Below are positions 8,239 through 17,410 of a stretch of 64,000 bases of DNA, one piece after another. Both the position numbers and the translations under genes were made by a program. Position 1 is the first letter of the stretch, and each line of letters opens with the position of its first letter. Origin of the DNA: DATKJY01 sp964540105 (GTDB lineage: Bacteria > Zixibacteria > MSB-5A5 > GN15 > FEB-12); assembly GCA_964540105.1 (NCBI GenBank), contig CAZILL010000001.1, positions 930,001-994,000 of the forward strand. The letters run 5' to 3'. Under the pieces are notes generated by a model. It saw only the letters and a list, made by a program, of their open reading frames with translations. It had not been told where the DNA came from and did not search any database.

Positions 8239-8285
8239 GATGCCGACACCAGGTTCTTTCGAGCAGGGTCGGCGTCTTGTTCTTG
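8239..8285 (+). terminator. Probable terminator after the PspC/LiaF-like pair
   Basis: GATGCCGAC (8239-8247) can pair with GTCGGCGTC (8268-8276), nine pairs with one G-U, across a 20-base loop. TTGTTCTTG follows. The stem is GC-rich and the tail T-rich, but the loop is long, so efficiency is uncertain. Confidence 0.5.
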
Positions 8286-8369
8286 GCTGGCAGAGATCTC
8301 GAAATCTCCTTGCCGAGATGAGCGCCTTCTGTTTTCTTGATGATAACATCCTGAGGACTACCTTTTTGT

Positions 8370-9137
8370 ATGAAACGCATTGCTTTCCTGAGTCTCGCCC
8401 TGTTCGTCGCCGGCTGTGGCAGCAAGTCCGGCGCCCCTGTTCAGGTCTTGAGGATTGGCACTGATGCCACTTACCCACCTTTTGAGACCGTCAATACCGA
8501 GACTGGTCTCCCGGAAGGGTTCGACATTGACCTCATCACCAAGATTTGCGAGATCAACAAGTGGAAACCGGAGTTCATCGTCACCCCGTTCGACGGGATG
8601 ATCCCCGGCCTCGAAGGAAAGAAATACGACGTAGCGATAAGTTCCATGACCATCACACCCGAGCGCTCGGCCATCGTCGATTTCAGCGACCCCTATTACC
8701 TCGCAGGGCAATCCATCGCAGTCCCTCTGAGCGACACGTCAGTGAAGGGAATCTCTGATCTCGTTGGCAAACGAGTTGGTGTGCAGCTTGGCACAACGGG
8801 AGAGTTGATGGCCCAGAAGACCGTCGGTCTCAAGGTCTTCTCTTTCGACAATATAGGCGCGGCTTTTATTGATATGGCCAACGGGAACCTCGACGCAGTC
8901 TTGAATGATTTCCCAACTACTCAAGCTTATATCAAAAGCCACGGCTCTGCCAAAACCGTCGGGGAGATTCTCTCGAAGGAGCACTACGGTATGGCCGTCC
9001 GCAGAGGGGAGGATACCCTGCGTTCAGCAGTCAACTCGGCGCTGGCTCAAATCAAGTCCGATGGCACCTATCGCAATCTGCATCTCAAGTGGTTCGGAGC
9101 CCCGCCGCTGCCCGGTTTCCTGTTGGATGAGAAGTAA
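8370..9137 (+). CDS. Amino-acid-type ABC transporter substrate-binding lipoprotein
   Basis: A 255-residue periplasmic binding protein of the SBP_bac_3 family, which captures polar amino acids or opines for ABC importers. The N-terminus is a lipoprotein signal ending in the lipobox VAGC (Cys16). The family pattern is intact: LRIGTDATYPPFE near residue 26, GFDIDLITKI, then FDGMIPGLEGKKYDVAISSMTITPER and DFSDPYYLAGQSIAV. The hinge region GISDLVGKRVGVQLGTTGE and the C-terminal SDGTYRNLHLKWFG match as well. No permease or ATPase gene is next to it, so it probably serves a transporter encoded elsewhere. The ligand cannot be deduced. Confidence 0.88.
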   Translation: MKRIAFLSLALFVAGCGSKSGAPVQVLRIGTDATYPPFETVNTETGLPEGFDIDLITKICEINKWKPEFIVTPFDGMIPGLEGKKYDVAISSMTITPERSAIVDFSDPYYLAGQSIAVPLSDTSVKGISDLVGKRVGVQLGTTGELMAQKTVGLKVFSFDNIGAAFIDMANGNLDAVLNDFPTTQAYIKSHGSAKTVGEILSKEHYGMAVRRGEDTLRSAVNSALAQIKSDGTYRNLHLKWFGAPPLPGFLLDEK

Positions 9138-9190
9138 TCAGCGTGAACAATTAGCAAGTTACCCGGATCGCTATCGATAAGGAGCAGTAC

Positions 9191-9451
9191 GTGAGATTCT
9201 CGGACACAACAAAGCGCCAGGCTCGAACTCGCCAGCGCGGCAGATGCGCCGTCTGCGGTGACAATACTGACTGGCAGGAGGAGTTCGCACATCACATCCA
9301 CCCCGATGCCCTGGGAGGGCCGGATCAGGTCGATAATTGCGTGATTGTCTGCAGACCCTGTCATGGGCGCGTTCACTACGACGGACGGTTCAGAACTGGG
9401 ATTGTGGCGCCGCGGAGCTATTTCCGGTACATGACCGGGTACTATCGCTAA
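9191..9451 (+). CDS. Small HNH-family endonuclease-like protein
   Basis: An 86-residue protein that is almost entirely an HNH domain. Cys19-x2-Cys22 and Cys54-x2-Cys57 would bind a structural zinc. FAHHIHP (His34, His35) and the Asn49 of QVDNCVIVCRPCHGRVHYDG provide the usual His-Asn-His catalytic elements. Such small HNH proteins nick DNA in phages, restriction systems and mobile introns, but stand-alone chromosomal copies are common and mostly uncharacterised. The start is GTG 9191, preceded by AGGAGCAG about 5-10 bases upstream. No mobile-element genes are adjacent. Confidence 0.72.
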   Translation: MRFSDTTKRQARTRQRGRCAVCGDNTDWQEEFAHHIHPDALGGPDQVDNCVIVCRPCHGRVHYDGRFRTGIVAPRSYFRYMTGYYR

Positions 9452-9562
9452 ACTTGCACAGCGCTAAGAGTAGTCGACCGTTTATCGGCACGTCGCCGAG
9501 CTTGACGCCGCGTTCCTTTTGCTGAACTTGACCGGACATACTCAAATCGATACCTTGCTGTC

Positions 9563-10264
9563 ATGACCGGACCACGCTACAACCTCACGAAGCTGCAGAA
9601 CAAGATCATCGCTATTGATGGTCCCGCCGGATCGGGTAAGTCCACTACTGCGCGCATGCTCGCAGCTCGCTTGGGCTACAGCTATCTCGACACGGGTGCC
9701 ATGTATCGGTCCCTGACATATCTTGCCATGAAGCGGAATATCATGCCCGCCGACTCTGTTCAGCTCTCCGCCCTGGCTCGACAACTCGCGTTTCGCTTCG
9801 ACACCCATACCGCCGTCAATCGCGTCTTTGTCAATGGTGAGGACTTGACCGAGCAGATTCGCACTCCGGAAGTTACCCAGCGGGTTTCCGAAGTTTCCGC
9901 CCACAAAGGCGTGCGCGAGATCATGGTCGCCAAACAGAAAGAGCTTGGCAAGAACGGCTCCATCGTGGCCGAAGGGCGGGACACGACGACGACTGTATTT
10001 CCCAATGCCGACGTGAAAGTCTATCTCGACGCGAGCGTTGAAACCCGTGCCCGACGCCGCCTGATCGACCTGGCCCGGATCAACGTCTCGACTTCACTCG
10101 ACGAGCAGATTGACGATCTCACCAGACGCGATGCGTTCGATTCGGGACGTGAGCATTCCCCGCTTCAGCGTGCCCATGATGCCTACGTCGTTGACACTAC
10201 CAGCCTTACGGTCGAGGAGCAGGTTGACCGGGTCGTGGCGCTTCTGAAGCGCGTCCTCACATAG
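9563..10264 (+). CDS. cmk: Cytidylate kinase
   Basis: Cmk phosphorylates CMP and dCMP to the diphosphates, feeding RNA, DNA and phospholipid synthesis. The P-loop IAIDGPAGSGKST is at residues 16-28. It is followed by LGYSYLDTGAMYRSLTY, the conserved CMP-binding YLDTGAMYR. Further family motifs are RTPEVTQRVSEVSAHKGVR, IVAEGRDTTTTVFPNADVKVYLDAS (normally EGRDIGT.VFP) and RREAFDSGRE-like RRDAFDSGREHSPL in the lid. The length of 233 residues is typical. plsC starts 3 bases after the stop and rpsA follows. The order cmk-plsC-rpsA is a widely conserved cluster, supporting all three assignments. Confidence 0.95.
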   Translation: MTGPRYNLTKLQNKIIAIDGPAGSGKSTTARMLAARLGYSYLDTGAMYRSLTYLAMKRNIMPADSVQLSALARQLAFRFDTHTAVNRVFVNGEDLTEQIRTPEVTQRVSEVSAHKGVREIMVAKQKELGKNGSIVAEGRDTTTTVFPNADVKVYLDASVETRARRRLIDLARINVSTSLDEQIDDLTRRDAFDSGREHSPLQRAHDAYVVDTTSLTVEEQVDRVVALLKRVLT

Positions 10265-10266
10265 CC

Positions 10267-10944
10267 ATGAAAATTCTCTACTACGCCGGGTGGAGTCTCA
10301 CCCGCGTCATCTCCAAGCTCATCTTTCGCGTAGCTGTCACCGGAGCCGAACACTTCCCCAAGAGCGGCGGTTTCATCCTGGCTACCAACCATCGCTCCTA
10401 CTACGATCCCCTTCTCGTCGGCTCCTGGGCTCCCCGCGAAGTCTACTTCTTCGCCAAGCAGGAACTTTTCAAGAACAAGCTGTTTGCGAACACTATCACC
10501 CGAACCAACGCTTTGCCGGTGCGTCGCGGCAGTATCGATCGGAACGCCATCGAGCTCTCATTGAATGTCATCAAAGCGGGATTCGGACTCACCATCTTCC
10601 CTGAAGGAACTCGATCCAGGACCGACGGATTCCTCGATCCAAAACCGGGTGTCGGCCTGCTCGCGATACAGGCGAAGTGTCCTATAGTTCCCGGTTATGT
10701 TCATGCCAGTAATAGACTTACGGATTGTTTTCGGGGTCGTGACCGCCTTCGAATCTCCTATGGCGAGCCTCTGACGGCTGACTGGGTAGTCTCGTTCTCA
10801 CCAGGAAAGGATAGCTACGAAGCGATCGCTTCTGCCGTCATGGAGCGCATACGCCAGCTCAAGGAGCAATCGGTTCCCTCTTCAGAAAGGGCAGGGAAGA
10901 CCGAAGAAAGTAAGAAGGTCATCACAAAAGGCTTGAAATCCTGA
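10267..10944 (+). CDS. plsC: 1-acyl-sn-glycerol-3-phosphate acyltransferase
   Basis: PlsC adds the second acyl chain to lysophosphatidic acid at the inner membrane, giving phosphatidic acid. The catalytic HX4D motif is in NHRSYYDP (His42, Asp47). The phosphate-binding motif FPEGTRSR is at residues 111-118, and an IVPGYV segment occurs later, all in family order. The N-terminal helix (residues 1-25) is hydrophobic enough for membrane association. The 225-residue length is normal; the tail (SSERAGKTEESKK) is polar and probably disordered. It follows cmk with a 2-base gap, indicating co-transcription and likely translational coupling. Confidence 0.92.
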   Translation: MKILYYAGWSLTRVISKLIFRVAVTGAEHFPKSGGFILATNHRSYYDPLLVGSWAPREVYFFAKQELFKNKLFANTITRTNALPVRRGSIDRNAIELSLNVIKAGFGLTIFPEGTRSRTDGFLDPKPGVGLLAIQAKCPIVPGYVHASNRLTDCFRGRDRLRISYGEPLTADWVVSFSPGKDSYEAIASAVMERIRQLKEQSVPSSERAGKTEESKKVITKGLKS

Positions 10945-11084
10945 AGATTTTCCTTATATAACATGGCTGACCTTCAAGTCTGTGACCAGTTCACAGCGCG
11001 AGAGATGAAGGCACCCCGGCGGTTTTCCCCAAAAAGGAAAAATCCAAAACTGTTGGGTAACGTTAAGGAGGTTCTCTCACATTA

Positions 11085-13100
11085 ATGGCAATTGCCAAGA
11101 AACCATTCAGCTCCCCAGCTCCGGTCTCGCTGAGCAAACGCAAAGCGACGACCGCGAGAAAAACCACCAAGGTCAAAACCAAGATCACGAAGCGCGACGA
11201 TGAAGTCGTCGTCATCGCGAGCGCGATCGCTCAGGAACTGGATCAGCCCGATCATGCGCTGACCTCTCGCCGCCAACGCGTGGCCGACCGTGCCGTTGCC
11301 CGCGCCGTCCCCAGCCTTCCGGCTGAACCGACGTTCGTCGAGGCGCTCAAGATCACCGACGTTTCCGGCGTAGTTTACGACAAAGCCGAATACGACGCGA
11401 TGGTCGAGATGTACGATTCCACCATCAAGGATATCAAGGAAGGTGAAATCATTCGCGGTCGTGTGCTCGGTGTGACCAAGGAGGATATTATCGTTGATGT
11501 CGGCTTCAAGTCCGAAGGGATCATCCCGATCAGCGAATTCTCCGGCCCGATCAATATCAAAGTAGGCGACTCCATCGACGTCTATCTCGAGCAGATCGAG
11601 GACACCAACGGCGCACTCATACTGTCCAAGCAGAAGGCCGATTTCATGCGCGTATGGGATCGAATCCGTGAAGTCCATGACTCGGGCGCCACTATCCAGG
11701 GACGCATCGCGCGTCGCATCAAAGGGGGCGTGGTTGTCGACATCATGAGTGTCGACGCGTTTCTCCCCGGCTCGCAAATTTCGCTTCGGCAAGTACCTGA
11801 TTTCGACGCTCTGATCAACCAGATGATCGATGTCAAGATCATCAAGCTGAATAAATCCCGTCGCAACATCGTTGTCTCTCGTCGCGTCGTGCTCGAAGAA
11901 GAGCGCGAATCGATGCGCTCGACACTGCTCAACGAAATTCAGGTTGGCCAGGTCCGACAGGGAATAGTGAAGAACATTACCGATTTCGGCGTGTTCGTCG
12001 ATCTCGGCGGCGTGGACGGCCTCCTGCATATCACGGATATGTCCTGGGGTCGCATCCGCCACCCTTCCGAGATGGTCACGCTCGGAGACAAGATCGACGT
12101 CAAGATTCTCGACTTCGACGACAAAACTTCCCGCATTTCCCTTGGTCTGAAGCAGATGACACCCTATCCGTGGGAGAATATCGAGGAGAAGTATCCCATT
12201 GGCAAGCGGATCACCGGTCGCGTGGTATCGATCACCGACTACGGAGCGTTTGTCGAATTGGAACGCGGTATCGAAGGTCTGATTCATATCTCCGAGATGT
12301 CGTGGACTCAGCATATCAAACATCCGTCGAAAATCATGAACGCCAACGACAAGGTCGACGCGATCGTGCTCTCGGTGGACAAGGATAATGAGAAGATATC
12401 GCTGGGTATCAAGCAGATGGAACCTGACCCGTGGCTCACCATCGAACAGAAATACCCGATCGGCAGAACCATCGCGGGTAAGGTGCGCAACCTGACCGCC
12501 TTTGGTGCGTTCGTGGAACTCGAAGAGGGGATCGACGGCCTCGTTCACATCTCAGATATGTCCTGGACCAAGCGGATTCAGCATCCGTCCGAAATGATGA
12601 AAAAAGGGGACAAGGTCGATGTGAAAGTGCTGAAGATCGACCATGACAACCGCCGCATCTCTTTGGGCTACAAGCAGCTCATGGATGATCCCTGGCCCGA
12701 AATCGCCAAACGATTCACGCTGGGTGCGGAGTGTCTGGGGACTATCACCTTGGTGCTCGACCGCGGGGTTGTCGTCGATCTCGGCGACAGCATCGAGGGC
12801 TTTGTCCCGGCAGCCCAGCTTGCCGGCAAGGATCTGACCGACCCGACCGGTGTGTTCCGCGAAGGCGAAGAGATACCCCTTCAAGTTATCGAGTTCGACC
12901 GCAACCAGCACAAAGTGATTCTCTCCGTGGTCGCCTACTACCGCAAGCGTGAGCGCTCGGAGTTTGAGAAGTACTTGGCCGAACATCCGACATCGGCTGC
13001 TCATTCCGTCGGGGACGCTATGCCCGATGAGCTGAAAGCCTCGGCTTCACAGATGCCAGCATCATCTGATGCTGCGACCGACGAGCCGCTCGAAGCTTGA
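11085..13100 (+). CDS. rpsA: 30S ribosomal protein S1
   Basis: S1 binds mRNA leaders on the 30S subunit and helps start translation. The 671-residue protein has six S1 domains, starting near residues 118, 203, 288, 372, 459 and 546. Domains 3-5 carry the RNA-binding pattern, for example NITDFGVFVDLGGVDGLLHI and NLTAFGAFVELEEGIDGLVHI. Domains 1, 2 and 6 are more divergent, as is usual. Before the first domain lies an unusual extension of about 115 residues, with a Lys/Arg/Thr-rich start (SKRKATTARKTTKVKTKITK). ATG 11085 is 13 bases after a strong AAGGAGG (11065-11071), a slightly long spacing. The 140-base leader is a plausible place for autoregulation, but I see no proven structure. A strong terminator follows. 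Confidence 0.95.
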   Translation: MAIAKKPFSSPAPVSLSKRKATTARKTTKVKTKITKRDDEVVVIASAIAQELDQPDHALTSRRQRVADRAVARAVPSLPAEPTFVEALKITDVSGVVYDKAEYDAMVEMYDSTIKDIKEGEIIRGRVLGVTKEDIIVDVGFKSEGIIPISEFSGPINIKVGDSIDVYLEQIEDTNGALILSKQKADFMRVWDRIREVHDSGATIQGRIARRIKGGVVVDIMSVDAFLPGSQISLRQVPDFDALINQMIDVKIIKLNKSRRNIVVSRRVVLEEERESMRSTLLNEIQVGQVRQGIVKNITDFGVFVDLGGVDGLLHITDMSWGRIRHPSEMVTLGDKIDVKILDFDDKTSRISLGLKQMTPYPWENIEEKYPIGKRITGRVVSITDYGAFVELERGIEGLIHISEMSWTQHIKHPSKIMNANDKVDAIVLSVDKDNEKISLGIKQMEPDPWLTIEQKYPIGRTIAGKVRNLTAFGAFVELEEGIDGLVHISDMSWTKRIQHPSEMMKKGDKVDVKVLKIDHDNRRISLGYKQLMDDPWPEIAKRFTLGAECLGTITLVLDRGVVVDLGDSIEGFVPAAQLAGKDLTDPTGVFREGEEIPLQVIEFDRNQHKVILSVVAYYRKRERSEFEKYLAEHPTSAAHSVGDAMPDELKASASQMPASSDAATDEPLEA

Positions 13101-13130
13101 TCGCAGTGCGGTCTTGACAATTGCCCAGTC

Positions 13131-13161
13131 AGCGGCGGACGCCCAGGTGTCCGCCGCTTTT
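13131..13161 (+). terminator. Rho-independent terminator after rpsA
   Basis: A perfect 10-base stem, AGCGGCGGAC (13131-13140) with GTCCGCCGCT (13149-13158), and an 8-base loop. TTTT runs through 13158-13161. It lies 30 bases past the rpsA stop and ends the cmk-plsC-rpsA unit. Confidence 0.88.
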
Positions 13162-13235
13162 CATTTCACTACGTTCGCGACCACTTCACACCTTTTCAGT
13201 TAGATTCCCCCCTCAGACTATGTTATTATCGCACT

Positions 13236-14210
13236 ATGGCGCTTGAGCTTTCCAGAGTGTCCGATGTCGACTGGCCGGAGCTCGACAATTACCCTGACCG
13301 CACCCTGTTTCAGACCAAGCCTTGGCTCGATTTCATTGCCGAGTCACAGAGTGCAGAACCGATAATCGCGCGGGTAACCGAGTCTGGTCGAGTGTGTGGT
13401 TACTTCACAGGGGCGTTGATCAGGAAATTTGGGCTCAAAATCCTCGGCTCCCCGTTCCCCGGCTGGACAACATCCTACATGGGCTTCAACCTGGAGTCCG
13501 GGATCGTGCGACGTGACCTGCTGCCCGCCCTCAGGCGTTTTGCTTTCCACGAACTCGGCTGCGTGCATCTTGAATGCATGGATCGACGAATGTCAATCGC
13601 CGACGCCGATCAGCTTGGATGGCCGTATCGAACCTTCTCCAACTTCGAAATCGATCTGACACCCGACGAAGACAGAATCTTTGCCCAGATGAAAGGATCC
13701 TGCCGAACCAGCATTCGCAAAGCGGAAAGATCAAACGTCAGTGTGGATGTTGCCAGCGACCTCAGCTTCGCTGGCGAGTACTACGGCCAATTAGTCGATG
13801 TATTTGCGAAGCAGTCTCTCTCGCCGACCTATGCCATCGAGCGAGTGCGTCTGCTCATAAAGCACCTGTTGCCGACCGGGAATCTGCTTTTGGTCCGCGC
13901 CCGCGAAAGTGAGGGGCGCTGCATTGCCACCGGCATCTATCCGGCCATGAACGGCTCCATGTATCTTTGGGGCGGAGCAAGCTGGCGCCAGTATCAGCAC
14001 CTTCAGCCGAACGAAGCCGTCCATTGGTTCTCTATGAAGTACTGGAAGTCCCACGGGATGACCGTCTGTGACATGGGCGGGGGAGGAGAGTACAAACGAA
14101 AGTTCGGAGGGCGTGATATACAGATACCCTTTGTTCGAAAGTCTCGGTTCCCGTTGCTGGAGAGCGCTCGCAATTTCGCCATGCGGCTCCAGACTCCGCG
14201 TAGCTCCTGA
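13236..14210 (+). CDS. FemAB/BioF2-like GNAT-fold acyltransferase
   Basis: A 324-residue cytoplasmic protein of the double-GNAT FemAB/CelD-like superfamily. Members transfer aminoacyl or acyl groups, for example in peptidoglycan bridges or exopolysaccharide synthesis. Visible family features are an early TLFQTKPWLDFIAE (the usual FxSxxWxxxL), a central QMKGSCRTSIRKAERSNVSV (the KxRxxIRKAxKxGV motif), and a C-terminal half with the strands LLLVRARESEGRCIATGIY, MYLWGGASWRQYQHLQPNE and YDMGG-type VCDMGGGGEYKRKFGG. The last reads like FDLGG...GIxxFKxxFG in lipid II aminoacyltransferases. The substrate is unknown. It stands alone between the rpsA terminator and the copper-efflux island. Confidence 0.75.
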   Translation: MALELSRVSDVDWPELDNYPDRTLFQTKPWLDFIAESQSAEPIIARVTESGRVCGYFTGALIRKFGLKILGSPFPGWTTSYMGFNLESGIVRRDLLPALRRFAFHELGCVHLECMDRRMSIADADQLGWPYRTFSNFEIDLTPDEDRIFAQMKGSCRTSIRKAERSNVSVDVASDLSFAGEYYGQLVDVFAKQSLSPTYAIERVRLLIKHLLPTGNLLLVRARESEGRCIATGIYPAMNGSMYLWGGASWRQYQHLQPNEAVHWFSMKYWKSHGMTVCDMGGGGEYKRKFGGRDIQIPFVRKSRFPLLESARNFAMRLQTPRSS

Positions 14211-14462
14211 TTCTGCCCCTGCAGAGTCCCACCCGCCAGACCAACCCATCGACTTGATAATATTATCCAGAATTGAAGAATATTCTCTGCTTCGCTCCTG
14301 TGGTACTACGGACGGGTCAATTCGTGGCTTGATTTCTGATCGATAGTGATGCTTGTATCTCGTTGTAATATAATACAATAGGCTCGTTGCTGTGAGATGT
14401 TGCGCGTTACGAGCCCTCTGGCATGGGTATTACTATTGAATCACACGAAGGAATGCTCCTCT

Positions 14463-15806
14463 ATGACCGTACCTGAACGCAACTCCACTGTCAGCGCCCT
14501 CGCGTCGAGAACCCTCATCGCTGTTTCTCTGTGCCTGTTCTCGGCATCAGTGACGCCAAGTCAAACGCGCGACAGTCTCCGCCTCGAACAGGTCATACGC
14601 GATGTCATGAGAAACAACAATCAGGTTGCGGCGGCAAAGTACATGGAAGAAGCCGCACGAAACAAAGTCAGTTCTGCCGGTGCCTGGGATGACCCGATGC
14701 TTATGCTCGGAGTCGCCAATCTGCCGACCTCGCTTGACTTCAGCATGGACCCGATGACTATGAAAATGATCGGCCTGAGCCAGAGTATTCCACTGGCTGG
14801 GCAGAAGGGACTCGCTAAGAAGGCCGCCCAATCTGAAGCGAGCGCCGCGACGCAGGATCGTTATAGCGCCGAGATTGGCGTGGCAATGGCGGCTCAGTTT
14901 GCGTTCGCTGATCTCTACTATCGCGGCAAATCCCTCTCCGATCTTGCCAGTCAATACGGCCTGCTCGAACAGGTCGTAGCGACCGCACGCGGAAATGTCG
15001 CCGCCAATCAGGCTTCTTCTGGCGAAGTCCTGAGTGCCGAAGCAGAGCTATGGCGACTGCAAACCCAACTCCTTGAAGCTGAGCACATGGTCGAAGAAGC
15101 CCAGTATAATCTGAATATTCTTCGCGGCCTTGAAGTGACCACGCTCAATCCGCCGCTGGCGGCGCCGAGCTTCGCCGAGATTCCCAAATCTCCCGAAGAA
15201 TGGCTGGCCGAGGCAAGACAGCATTATCCTCCTTTGCGGAAACTCGTCCACGAGTCCGAAGCGTATCATTTTGCCAGCGCGGTCGCACGGCGCATGAGTT
15301 GGCCAATGTTGAATCTTCAGGCTAACTATGGCTTACGATCTGGATTCGATATTTCAATGGAGGGCGTGTCCGCAAAACGAGACAACATGGTCGGAGTTCA
15401 AGCCAATATCTCGCTCCCTCTGTTCGCGGGTCGGCAACAAAAGAAGATGGCTCTCTCGATGGACGCGATGCGAAAGAGCGTTGACCTCGAAGCCACGCAG
15501 AAATGGCGCGAAATCGAAGCCAGACTGAGATTGCTGCACCTCACAGCCCTGCATCTCGTCCAAACCATCGATCTGTACGAGAAACGCATAGTCCCCGCAG
15601 ATCAGGACGCCTTTGAAAGCGCCTTGGCGGGTTATTCCACAAACAGGGTCCCGTACACGAACTTGCTCATGTACGCCAGCGGCATCTACCGGGATCGTCT
15701 GGCTTTGAACCAGACAGCCAACCAACTCGCCCGAACTCTGGCCGAAATCGGCAGCTATACTGTCGACCCGGAGAGTTTTGACTCCGGCGGAATGAAGAAT
15801 AAGTAA
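14463..15806 (+). CDS. cusC: TolC-family outer-membrane channel of the Cus-type efflux system
   Basis: A 447-residue outer-membrane factor that would give the exit duct for the CusBA pump encoded directly downstream. It has a signal peptide with a hydrophobic core (LIAVSLCLFSASV) and the two-fold repeated OEP layout. Each half includes a long helical hairpin with many Ala, Gln and Glu residues and barrel strands such as PMLNLQANYGLR and MVGVQANISLPLF. The segment GAWDDPMLMLGVANLP is typical of Cus/Czc-type outer-membrane factors. I prefer ATG 14463, which has AAGGA 10 bases upstream, over the frame start at 14397. A TATAAT at 14369-14374 could be the -10 of the operon; I see no good -35. Symbol assigned by context. 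Confidence 0.82.
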   Translation: MTVPERNSTVSALASRTLIAVSLCLFSASVTPSQTRDSLRLEQVIRDVMRNNNQVAAAKYMEEAARNKVSSAGAWDDPMLMLGVANLPTSLDFSMDPMTMKMIGLSQSIPLAGQKGLAKKAAQSEASAATQDRYSAEIGVAMAAQFAFADLYYRGKSLSDLASQYGLLEQVVATARGNVAANQASSGEVLSAEAELWRLQTQLLEAEHMVEEAQYNLNILRGLEVTTLNPPLAAPSFAEIPKSPEEWLAEARQHYPPLRKLVHESEAYHFASAVARRMSWPMLNLQANYGLRSGFDISMEGVSAKRDNMVGVQANISLPLFAGRQQKKMALSMDAMRKSVDLEATQKWREIEARLRLLHLTALHLVQTIDLYEKRIVPADQDAFESALAGYSTNRVPYTNLLMYASGIYRDRLALNQTANQLARTLAEIGSYTVDPESFDSGGMKNK

Positions 15807-15824
15807 CACTCAGAGGTAATAACG

Positions 15825-17387
15825 ATGACTGATGCGAATCACCCATACGACCCGCACGAGCATGAACCGATGCCAGAAGGTGAGGAGGAGGCGCCGCGCT
15901 TCACACACACTATGGCTATTATTCGATGGATAATTCTGGGCGGCATGACGCTCTTTGCGCTCATCATGATCCTCAGCTATTTTGGCCTGACCCCGGGGAG
16001 CGGGGCGGAGGCAGGTCCGACCCAATACCACTGCCCGATGCACCCCACGTACGTCGCCAATCAAGCGGGAGACTGCCCGATCTGCGGCATGAGCCTCGTT
16101 CCCATCGATGCGGCCGGTAAGGAAACTTCGCCCAGCTACAGCGTTCCAGCCACTACTCATCAGCATGAAGGCACGTCTGCCAGTGCCGCCAAGCCCGGGC
16201 AATACATGTGTCCGATGGACCCAGAGGTTATCTCCGACACACCGGGCGAGTGCCCAAAGTGCGGCATGGATCTGGAATTGGTCACTCCGTCGGCGGATTC
16301 AATTCACGCACGGCATTCCATGTCCGATATGGGGAGTGCACCCGTTCCCGGACTCGTGCCGATCAGCATAGAGTCTAAGCGGCTTCAGTTGATTGGCGTG
16401 CGCGTCGGCACAGTCGAACGTCGTTCCCTGGATATGGCTCTTCACCTTGTTGGCTTTGTCACTCCCGACGAAACCCAACTGTCCGATATTCATGTTCGCT
16501 TCAACGGCTGGGTGAAGGAACTCCACGTGAACCAAACAGGTCAACGGGTCACAGCACACGAGCGAGTCCTCTCAGTCTACAGTCAGGAGCTCTACCAGGC
16601 CGAGAAGGAATATCTTGTCGCACGTCGAGCGATGGCCAATGTCGCCAATGACGATCTCATGAGCAGGACACGGAAGCAGCTCCTCGACGTATCCCGTGAG
16701 CGGTTGCTTTTGCTTGGTATCCCGTCTGACGAGCTCGCTCGACTTGACAGTTCCAATACCGCGCGCGCCGAACTGTGGGTGCGCAGTCCGTTCACAGGGT
16801 ATGTCCTTGAAAAGAACGTCGTGAGCGGGCAATTCATTGGTCCCGATCAAAGCCTCTTTACGGTCGCCGATCTTAGGAAGGTCTGGATTCTGGCCGACGT
16901 CTACGAGCAAGATTTGGCAGCGATACGAGTAGGTCAGACCGCCCATCTGGCAACCGCCGCTTTCCCCGATGAGACCTTCGAAGGTGTCGTCAGCTTCGTC
17001 TACCCCTCCCTGTCGGAGCAAACCCGCACAATGAAAGTCAGAATCGAAATCGCCAATCCGGACTTCCATCTTCGACCCGGCATGTACGCCGAAATCGACG
17101 TTGACCGCCCCACCATCGCGACGCTGGCTATTCCCGCAGATGCTGTCATGGATGGCGGTAACCTGCAGTATGCTTTTGTCGTGCACAACGGCACCCATTT
17201 CGAGCCGCGGCTACTGAAAGTCGGTCGCCACGCAAACGACTGGATTGAGATTCTTTCCGGCCTTACCGAAGGGGAGCAGGTCGTAACCAGCGCCAACTTC
17301 CTGATCGACTCAGAGAGCCGACTCAAAGCGGCCATCGCCGGCATGGGCGGCGTTCAACCTGATTCGCATGCCGGGCACGGCAAGTAA
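15825..17387 (+). CDS. cusB: Cu/Ag efflux periplasmic adaptor with two heavy-metal-binding domains
   Basis: A 520-residue membrane-fusion protein linking the CusA pump to the outer-membrane channel. The N-terminus is acidic and His-rich, then one membrane helix spans about residues 30-55. Two heavy-metal-binding domains follow (about 68-95 and 127-154). Each has YxCPMxP, a GxCPxCGM loop and a following L: the first YHCPMHP with CPICGM, the second YMCPMDP with CPKCGM. The adaptor part follows, with barrel-sandwich and beta-barrel strands such as VRSPFTGYVLEKNVVSGQFI and RPGMYAEIDV. A Met/His-containing linker (HARHSMSDMG) sits between. Two tandem domains are more than many CusB proteins carry. 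The stop lies 23 bases before cusA. Confidence 0.93.
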   Translation: MTDANHPYDPHEHEPMPEGEEEAPRFTHTMAIIRWIILGGMTLFALIMILSYFGLTPGSGAEAGPTQYHCPMHPTYVANQAGDCPICGMSLVPIDAAGKETSPSYSVPATTHQHEGTSASAAKPGQYMCPMDPEVISDTPGECPKCGMDLELVTPSADSIHARHSMSDMGSAPVPGLVPISIESKRLQLIGVRVGTVERRSLDMALHLVGFVTPDETQLSDIHVRFNGWVKELHVNQTGQRVTAHERVLSVYSQELYQAEKEYLVARRAMANVANDDLMSRTRKQLLDVSRERLLLLGIPSDELARLDSSNTARAELWVRSPFTGYVLEKNVVSGQFIGPDQSLFTVADLRKVWILADVYEQDLAAIRVGQTAHLATAAFPDETFEGVVSFVYPSLSEQTRTMKVRIEIANPDFHLRPGMYAEIDVDRPTIATLAIPADAVMDGGNLQYAFVVHNGTHFEPRLLKVGRHANDWIEILSGLTEGEQVVTSANFLIDSESRLKAAIAGMGGVQPDSHAGHGK

Positions 17388-17410
17388 GCCACTACGGGAG
17401 ATTCACGCCT

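Noticed and set aside
11082..12548. Long minus-strand open frame (488 codons) opposite rpsA
   Set aside because: It is the mirror of the rpsA reading frame, caused by strong codon bias; no family motif, ribosome-binding site or signal is visible, and rpsA is certain.
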